From positions 1 to 12,074 of the forward strand of contig JAGDMJ010000052.1 of assembly GCA_017860555.1 (NCBI GenBank): a stretch of DNA of 12,074 nt, in the 5' to 3' direction. This DNA comes from Bacteroidota bacterium (lineage in GTDB: Bacteria > Bacteroidota > Ignavibacteria > UBA10030 > UBA6906). Within the stretch, counting starts at the first letter, position 1. Each line of letters begins with the position of its first letter. Shown piece by piece: positions 7,761-12,074 of this stretch. A model generated the notes under the pieces. It was not told the DNA's origin. It saw only the letters and a program-made list of their open reading frames with translations, and ran no database searches. A program made the position numbers and the translations under genes.

Positions 7761-8720
7761 ATGCAGCATGCCTTGTCGCTCGCACTGGTGGTCCTGGCGC
7801 TTTGCCAGGCGGGGTGTGGCAGAGGGAACGAAGGAGAGAAAAAGGGACCGACGATCGGCTTTGCGTTGACGACGTTGAACAATCCGTTCTTCATTGACAT
7901 GAAGAAGGGGGCGGAGGCGACGGCACAGCGGCTGGGCGTCAACTTGATCATCCAGGCGTCCGAACGCGATATCGACGTTGAAAAGCAGATGCAGATCGTC
8001 GAAAACCTGATCCAGCGCAAGGTCGATGCCCTCTGTGTGACGCCCAATGGTGCCCGGGAGATTGTCCCGGCCATCGTCAAGGCGACCCAGGCCGGGATCC
8101 CCGTTTTTGTCGTGGACATGAAGGTGGATGAGAAGACACTCCGGGAGGCCGGAGGCTCGATCGTGTCATTTGCCGGGTCGGATAATTTCGAGGGGGGGCG
8201 TCTCGCAGGTGAATTCGTCGCCTCGAAGCTGGGTGGAAAGGGACTGGCGGCCATTCTTGAGGGAGTCCCCGGACATGAAACCGGCGAATCTCGTTCGAAA
8301 GGATTCCGCGCCGCGGTGAAAGACAAGCCGGGGATCGGCCTTGTCAGCTCACAGAGCGGGGGGTTTGACCGGGCCCAGGGGTACAATGTCATGCAGAATG
8401 TCATGCAGGCGCATCCCGACTTGCAGGCGGTCTTTGCGTGCAATGACCTGATGGCGCTTGGGGCAATAGAGGCCATTGCGGCTTCGGGAAGAACAGGGTC
8501 GATTGTCGTCGTGGGATTCGACGCCATCGATGAGGCGAAGGAGGCTATTCGCAGTGGCACGATGGATGCGACGGTTGCCCAGTACCCCGCCGAGATGGGA
8601 CGGGTGGCTGTGGAAAGTGCGGTCATCGTTCTCAAAGGCGGGGAGGTCCCTGCGTTCGTTCCGGTAAAGATCGAGTTGATCACCAAAGCAAATGTTGATA
8701 GTGTCGTCGCGCAACAATAG
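7761..8720 (+). CDS. RbsB-like sugar-type substrate-binding protein, probable lipoprotein
   Basis: This 319-residue protein delivers ligand to the RbsA/RbsC-type transporter. Residues 1-19 are a lipoprotein-like leader (hydrophobic core ending QAGC). Gln at -3 is unusual for a lipobox, but Cys19 followed by a charged linker (RGNEGEKK) suits a membrane-anchored binding protein. The rest is a periplasmic-binding type I fold close to E. coli RbsB, with motifs such as TTLNNPFF, FDRAQGYNVMQN and QAVFACNDLMALGA. Aligned from memory to the RbsB ribose pocket, N41, F43, F44, D119, R178, F202, N228, D254 and Q274 are kept, but RbsB Asn64 becomes Thr94 and Arg90 becomes Met120. I infer a ring-shaped polar ligand that is probably not ribose. 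The gene ends at TAG 8718-8720, overlapping the SD of the next gene, so the two are probably coupled. No rbsD or rbsK is adjacent. Confidence 0.9.
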   Translation: MQHALSLALVVLALCQAGCGRGNEGEKKGPTIGFALTTLNNPFFIDMKKGAEATAQRLGVNLIIQASERDIDVEKQMQIVENLIQRKVDALCVTPNGAREIVPAIVKATQAGIPVFVVDMKVDEKTLREAGGSIVSFAGSDNFEGGRLAGEFVASKLGGKGLAAILEGVPGHETGESRSKGFRAAVKDKPGIGLVSSQSGGFDRAQGYNVMQNVMQAHPDLQAVFACNDLMALGAIEAIAASGRTGSIVVVGFDAIDEAKEAIRSGTMDATVAQYPAEMGRVAVESAVIVLKGGEVPAFVPVKIELITKANVDSVVAQQ

Positions 8721-8724
8721 GAGA
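8719..8724 (+). promoter_or_regulatory. RBS of hypD overlapping the stop codon of the binding-protein gene
   Basis: AGGAGA overlaps the TAG stop (8718-8720) and lies 8 bases before ATG 8733. The overlap argues that the glycyl radical enzyme is translated from the same mRNA as the transporter. Confidence 0.8.
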
Positions 8725-8732
8725 AGACGTCC

Positions 8733-11090
8733 ATGACGGAACGAGTGAAACGGTTGCGGGAAGCGAGTGTCAACGCCGAGCCGCGGCTCTCTGCCGAACG
8801 TGCGATCCTGATGACAGCCCTTTATGAGCAGGCAGGGTTCGACTCGTCGCCTGTTAAACGCGCACGGGCATTCAAGATGATCATGGAGCAGAAAACTATC
8901 TGCATCAACGATGGCGAACTGATCGTTGGAGAACGGGGCCCGGCGCCGAAAGCAACGCCGACGTACCCCGAGCTTTGCTGCCACAGCCTGCATGATCTGG
9001 AGATCCTGAACAGCCGCGAGAAGATATGGTTCAGAGTGGATGATGAGACGCGCCGAGCCTATGCCGAGAAGGTGATCCCGTTCTGGAGGGGAAAGACCAT
9101 GCGGGAGAAGATCTTCTCCGAAATGTCCGACGAGTGGAAGGCGGCGTATGAGCGGGGGCTGTTCACCGAGTTCATGGAGCAGCGCGCACCCGGACACACC
9201 GTGCTGGACGGGAAGATCTACACTAAGGGGATGGTGGATTTCAAGAGGGATATCCAGGCGGCGCTCGAGCGGTTGGATTTTCAGAACGATCGCGAAGCCT
9301 ATCGAAAGAAGGAAGAGCTCAACGGCATGGGCATCTGCATTGATGCCCTGGTAACTTGTGCCGAACGGCATGCCGAGAAAGCTGCCGCGCTGGCGGCGGC
9401 CACGTCCGATGGGAAACGGAAGGAAGAGCTCGAATACATCGCGGCGGTCTGCCGCCACGTCCCCGCCCATGCGCCCAGGAATTTCCACGAGGCGCTCCAA
9501 TACTACTGGTTCGTCCATCTCGGCGTCATCAGTGAGCTCAACCCGTGGGACGCATTCAACCCGGGCCGGCTCGATCAGCACCTGTACCCTTTCTATAAGA
9601 AAGGATTGGAAGACGGCACGCTGACGCGAGAAAGTGCCCGGGAACTCCTGCAGTGCTTCTGGGTGAAATTCAACAACCAGCCCGCGCCGCCGAAAGTGGG
9701 GGTGACGGCAGCGGAGAGCTCGACATACACCGACTTTGCCAACATCAACAGCGGCGGGTTGCGTGCCGACGGCAAGGACGGTGTCAACGACGTGACCTTC
9801 CTGATTCTGGAGGTCATCGACGAAATGAAACTCGTCCAACCCAGCTCGAACATTCAGCTGAGCAGAAAGAACAGCGACGAGTTCCTGAAGAGAGCATGCG
9901 CCATCATCCGGCACGGCCGGGGGCAACCCTCGATCTTCAACGCCGATTGTGTCGTGGAGGAACTTCTCAGACAGGGAAAATCCATTGAAGATGCCCGCAA
10001 CGGCGGCACCAGCGGCTGTGTCGAAACCGGCGCTTTCGGCAAGGAAAGTTATATCCTCACCGGATATTTCAATCTGCCGAAGGTCTTCGAGATCACGCTG
10101 CACAACGGCATAGACCCGCGGACCGGAACGGTGATCGGGATCCGGACCGGAAATCCGGGGGCCTTCGCTTCCTTCCATGAACTTATGGATGCTTTCCGGA
10201 GGCAGTTGAAGCACTTCATCGATGTCAAGGTGCGGGGGAGCAACATCATTGAACGCCTGTACGCGGAGTACATGCCGGTGCCGTTCCTGTCGGTCCTGAT
10301 CGATGACTGCATCGCGAAAGGGATGGACTACAATGACGGCGGCGCGAGATACAACACGAACTACATTCAGGGTGTGGGCGTTGGGACCCTGACGGACAGC
10401 CTCGCGGCCATCAAGTATCACGTGTTTGACAAAGAAGTCCTGCCGCTCGAGCAGCTGGTGGAGATCCTGGACGGCGATTTTGCCGGCCAGGAAAAAGTGC
10501 GTCAGTTGATGCTGAATAAGACCCCGAAGTATGGCAACGACGACGACTATGCCGATGCCATCATGCAGGAGATCTTCGAGTCGTTCTATTGCGAAGTGAA
10601 CGGCCGGAAGAACACCAAGGGCGGAGTCTACCGGATCAATCTCTTGCCAACGACCTGCCACGTGTATTTCGGGTCCGTCACAGGTGCCACGCCGGATGGG
10701 AGGAAAGCCTGGACACCTCTTTCTGAGGGTATTTCGCCTGTGCAGGGGGCCGACCGTCACGGTCCCACGGCGGTGTTGAATTCCGCCGCGAAGATGGATC
10801 ATGTTCGGACGGGCGGGACGCTCCTGAATCAGAAATTCACCCCGCAGGTTCTCGAGGGAGAACGTGGCCTGGATGGGCTCGCCCGCCTGGTGCGGACATA
10901 TTTCAAGCTGGGAGGGCATCATATACAATTCAATGTCGTGAGCGCGCAGACGTTGCGCGACGCACAGGCTCATCCGGAAAATCACCGGGATCTGATCGTG
11001 CGTGTAGCCGGCTACAGTGACTATTTCTGTGATCTGGGGAAGGCGTTGCAGGATGAGATCATCGCCCGGACGGAGCATCTGGAGTTGTGA
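8733..11090 (+). CDS. hypD: Glycyl radical enzyme, probable trans-4-hydroxy-L-proline dehydratase
   Basis: This 785-residue cytoplasmic enzyme belongs to the pyruvate formate-lyase superfamily. Its glycyl radical motif is RVAGYSDYF with Gly760, and its thiyl site is GGTSGCVETGAFG with Cys429 and Glu431. HypD removes water from trans-4-hydroxy-L-proline to give pyrroline-5-carboxylate, which ProC reduces to proline. The Cys-Gly distance (331) equals that of C. difficile HypD (Cys434, Gly765). Positions recalled from its structure also match at a constant -5 offset: Phe147, His155, Asp273, Ser329, Asp334, Phe335, Tyr445 and Thr640. The enzyme is oxygen sensitive and needs a radical-SAM activase (HypE), which is not in this window, so the organism is expected to be anaerobic or facultative. 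The gene is 12 bp after the binding-protein gene with a strong overlapping SD. The main alternative is HplG, a related enzyme that cleaves the C-N bond of hydroxyproline; a novel dehydratase is less likely. Confidence 0.82.
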   Translation: MTERVKRLREASVNAEPRLSAERAILMTALYEQAGFDSSPVKRARAFKMIMEQKTICINDGELIVGERGPAPKATPTYPELCCHSLHDLEILNSREKIWFRVDDETRRAYAEKVIPFWRGKTMREKIFSEMSDEWKAAYERGLFTEFMEQRAPGHTVLDGKIYTKGMVDFKRDIQAALERLDFQNDREAYRKKEELNGMGICIDALVTCAERHAEKAAALAAATSDGKRKEELEYIAAVCRHVPAHAPRNFHEALQYYWFVHLGVISELNPWDAFNPGRLDQHLYPFYKKGLEDGTLTRESARELLQCFWVKFNNQPAPPKVGVTAAESSTYTDFANINSGGLRADGKDGVNDVTFLILEVIDEMKLVQPSSNIQLSRKNSDEFLKRACAIIRHGRGQPSIFNADCVVEELLRQGKSIEDARNGGTSGCVETGAFGKESYILTGYFNLPKVFEITLHNGIDPRTGTVIGIRTGNPGAFASFHELMDAFRRQLKHFIDVKVRGSNIIERLYAEYMPVPFLSVLIDDCIAKGMDYNDGGARYNTNYIQGVGVGTLTDSLAAIKYHVFDKEVLPLEQLVEILDGDFAGQEKVRQLMLNKTPKYGNDDDYADAIMQEIFESFYCEVNGRKNTKGGVYRINLLPTTCHVYFGSVTGATPDGRKAWTPLSEGISPVQGADRHGPTAVLNSAAKMDHVRTGGTLLNQKFTPQVLEGERGLDGLARLVRTYFKLGGHHIQFNVVSAQTLRDAQAHPENHRDLIVRVAGYSDYFCDLGKALQDEIIARTEHLEL

Positions 11091-11092
11091 GA

Positions 11093-11204
11093 GAGGGATG
11101 AGTGAAGAGTGAAGAGGGAAGAGTGAGAAGGGAAGAGGGAGGTGCAGGGGAAGGGGAGGCAAGAGGCAAGAAGCACGAGGCTAGATGCGAGAGTTCCGAA
11201 GGGA
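11093..11204. repeat. Degenerate heptamer (7-bp) tandem array, about 16 units
   Basis: The array begins 3 bp after the hypD stop. Read in steps of seven from 11093 it gives units such as GAGGGAT, GAGTGAA (twice), GAGGGAA and GAGTGAG, then from 11156 GAGGCAA (twice), GAAGCAC, GAGGCTA and GATGCGA. Most units begin with GA. The phase holds across the whole stretch while the unit sequence drifts from GAGTGAA to GAGGCAA. The + strand is nearly all purine up to ~11173. It has no coding role on the + strand and resembles the short tandemly repeated (heptad) sequences known between genes in several bacterial groups. Confidence 0.75.
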
Positions 11205-11236
11205 CGTTTGTGGGAAGATGCATGAAGACACAGTCT

Positions 11237-11257
11237 TTTCGCCCCGTCGGGGCGGAA
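11237..11257. repeat. REP-like hairpin
   Basis: A 9-bp stem, TTTCGCCCC / GGGGCGGAA (one T-G pair), closes on a 3-base GTC loop. It is followed by TGTCGATAG rather than a T-run, so it is not a standard terminator on either strand. The shape (GC-rich palindrome plus a conserved-looking flank between two short repeat arrays) resembles REP elements mobilised by RAYT transposases. No such transposase is in the window, so the assignment rests on form alone. Confidence 0.45.
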
Positions 11258-11272
11258 TGTCGATAGGCTCAA

Positions 11273-11314
11273 CGAATGACGAGTATCGAATAACGGATTT
11301 CCAATGTCAAAGTG
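11273..11314. repeat. Second heptamer array, six units, abutting the next start codon
   Basis: Six consecutive 7-bp units all begin with C: CGAATGA, CGAGTAT, CGAATAA, CGGATTT, CCAATGT and CAAAGTG. The consensus is roughly C-G-A-A-T-N-N. The array is out of phase with, and different in sequence from, the array at 11093-11204. It ends 2 bp before ATG 11317, so it supplies the whole ribosome-binding region of the peptidase gene. Confidence 0.7.
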
Positions 11315-11316
11315 AT

Positions 11317-12074
11317 ATGTTGATCCAGGAAAAGCTTGCGCAGGCGAAGGCCATTCTCAAGGAGATGGACATTGACTGCTGGCTCACATTCGTTCGAGAG
11401 AGTTCGCTGAATGGCGATCCGACACTCGCATTTCTCAGTGAAACCCCCGTCACCTGGCACTCAGCCTTTATCGTTACATCCGCCGGCCGGGCGTACGCAA
11501 TGGTGGGACTGTATGACCAGAAAAGCATCGAGGATCTGAAGGCCTACGATCGCGTCGATGCCTACGTCAAGGGGTTCAAAGAGTCTTTCATGAAGATCAT
11601 GCGGGAGATCAACCCCCGGTCGATCGCGGTGAACTTCTCAAAAGACAGCGAAATCTGCGATGGCCTCACGCACGGAATGTACCTCACACTTCAGGAAGTG
11701 CTTGCTGAGCTGGGCATGCAGGAGACACTGATCTCCGCGGAGCGGATCATCTCGGCGTTGCGGCAGAGAAAATCGCCTCTGGAGATCACCAACATCAAAG
11801 GGGCGATACGTCTCACCGAGAAAATCTTCCAGGCCGTTGCCGGTTACATCTCGCCTGGCCGCACAGAGAAAGAGATTGCCGCTTTCATGAAGAGCGAAGT
11901 TCAAAGGGCGGGCCTTGACCTTGCATGGGAACCGTCGTCGTGCCCTGCCGTCTTCACCGGGCCCGATACCGCGGGCGCTCACTACGCACCGACGGGCCGT
12001 GTTGTTGAACGGGGACATATCCTGAACATGGATTTTGGGCTTCGATACAACGGGTACTGCTCCGATCTTCAAAG
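11317..12074 (+). CDS. M24 family metallopeptidase (Xaa-Pro peptidase/creatinase type), 3' truncated
   Basis: The frame is open from ATG 11317 to the window end (252 residues seen). Residues 1 to ~150 form a creatinase-like N-terminal domain. From ~155 the pita-bread M24 domain begins, with AHYAPTGRVVERGHILNMDFGLRYNGYCSDLQ at its visible end. His222 fits the substrate-binding histidine, and Asp239 (MDFG) and Asp250 (CSDLQ) fit the first two metal ligands; the remaining His and Glu ligands lie beyond the window. M24B enzymes hydrolyse Xaa-Pro bonds, and prolidases of this family can also act on Xaa-hydroxyproline, which would feed HypD. Creatinase or other amidohydrolase activity is possible. 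The upstream in-frame ATG 11257 is less likely because it sits at the edge of the REP-like hairpin and would translate the heptamer array. No good SD is visible, and the 226-bp repeat-filled gap leaves co-transcription with hypD open. Confidence 0.82.
   Translation, partial: MLIQEKLAQAKAILKEMDIDCWLTFVRESSLNGDPTLAFLSETPVTWHSAFIVTSAGRAYAMVGLYDQKSIEDLKAYDRVDAYVKGFKESFMKIMREINPRSIAVNFSKDSEICDGLTHGMYLTLQEVLAELGMQETLISAERIISALRQRKSPLEITNIKGAIRLTEKIFQAVAGYISPGRTEKEIAAFMKSEVQRAGLDLAWEPSSCPAVFTGPDTAGAHYAPTGRVVERGHILNMDFGLRYNGYCSDLQ

Noticed and set aside
8349..11162. 937-codon open frame on the minus strand across hypD and the end of the binding-protein gene
   Set aside because: It is antisense to a gene with an intact, motif-complete product. 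Its product is low-complexity and rich in Arg, His and Pro, has no recognisable domain, and its N-terminus is a translation of the heptamer array. Long antisense frames are common in GC-rich genes.
11237..11257. Rho-independent terminator after hypD
   Set aside because: The stem is followed by TGTCGATAG on the + strand, and the minus-strand reading is followed by an A-run, so neither strand has a U-tract.
11093..11314. CRISPR array
   Set aside because: The repeat unit is 7 bp with no spacers of 25-40 bp between conserved repeats, and no cas genes are present.
11257..11316. In-frame upstream ATG 11257 for the M24 peptidase
   Set aside because: The extension would be encoded by the REP-like hairpin edge and the heptamer array, and M24 proteins normally begin close to the sequence starting at 11317.

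Overview
The window looks like chromosomal DNA of a moderately GC-rich bacterium of the Bacteroidota / Ignavibacteria / FCB group. The main clue is the protein at 1654-5061. It ends in a type IX secretion (Por) C-terminal sorting domain of the 'QNHPNPFNPST...GLPSGMYLYRM...' kind, which is common in Ignavibacteria, Calditrichota and related lineages. All convincing genes lie on the + strand. No tRNA, rRNA, CRISPR array, transposase or phage gene was seen.

Layout. (1) 1-1440: 3' part of a multi-pass permease of the xanthine/uracil (NCS2, AzgA-like) type, cut by the window edge. (2) 1441-1653: about 210 bp of T-rich spacer with no convincing hairpin terminator or promoter. (3) 1654-5061: a large secreted multidomain protein with a signal peptide, a duplicated N-terminal beta module, five Ig-like repeats, a CBM4/9-like module and a T9SS sorting tail, followed by a hairpin terminator at 5083-5112. 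(4) 5256-11090: a tight four-gene unit made of an RbsA-type ATPase, an RbsC-type permease, an RbsB-type binding lipoprotein and a glycyl radical enzyme. A perfect 7-5-7 palindrome (5168-5186) upstream is a candidate operator. (5) 11091-11316: a gap made largely of 7-bp-periodic repeats and a REP-like hairpin. (6) 11317-12074: N-terminal part of an M24 metallopeptidase (Xaa-Pro peptidase type), cut by the window end.

The central reading is that the glycyl radical enzyme is trans-4-hydroxy-L-proline dehydratase (HypD). Its Cys429, Glu431 and Gly760 have the same spacing as Cys434, Glu436 and Gly765 of Clostridioides difficile HypD. Every other active-site residue I recall from that structure also falls at a constant -5 offset. 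HypD makes pyrroline-5-carboxylate, which ProC reduces to proline.

The unusual part is its partners. It is co-transcribed, by spacing and Shine-Dalgarno overlap, with a sugar-type (CUT2) ABC importer that has no sugar kinase or isomerase beside it, and it is followed by a proline-peptide-type peptidase. The binding protein keeps nine of eleven RbsB ribose-pocket positions but changes two. I infer a hydroxyproline acquisition and fermentation locus whose importer may carry hydroxyproline, a hydroxyproline glycoside, a small Hyp peptide or an unrelated sugar. The transport substrate is not shown by the sequence. The activating enzyme HypE and ProC are not in the window.
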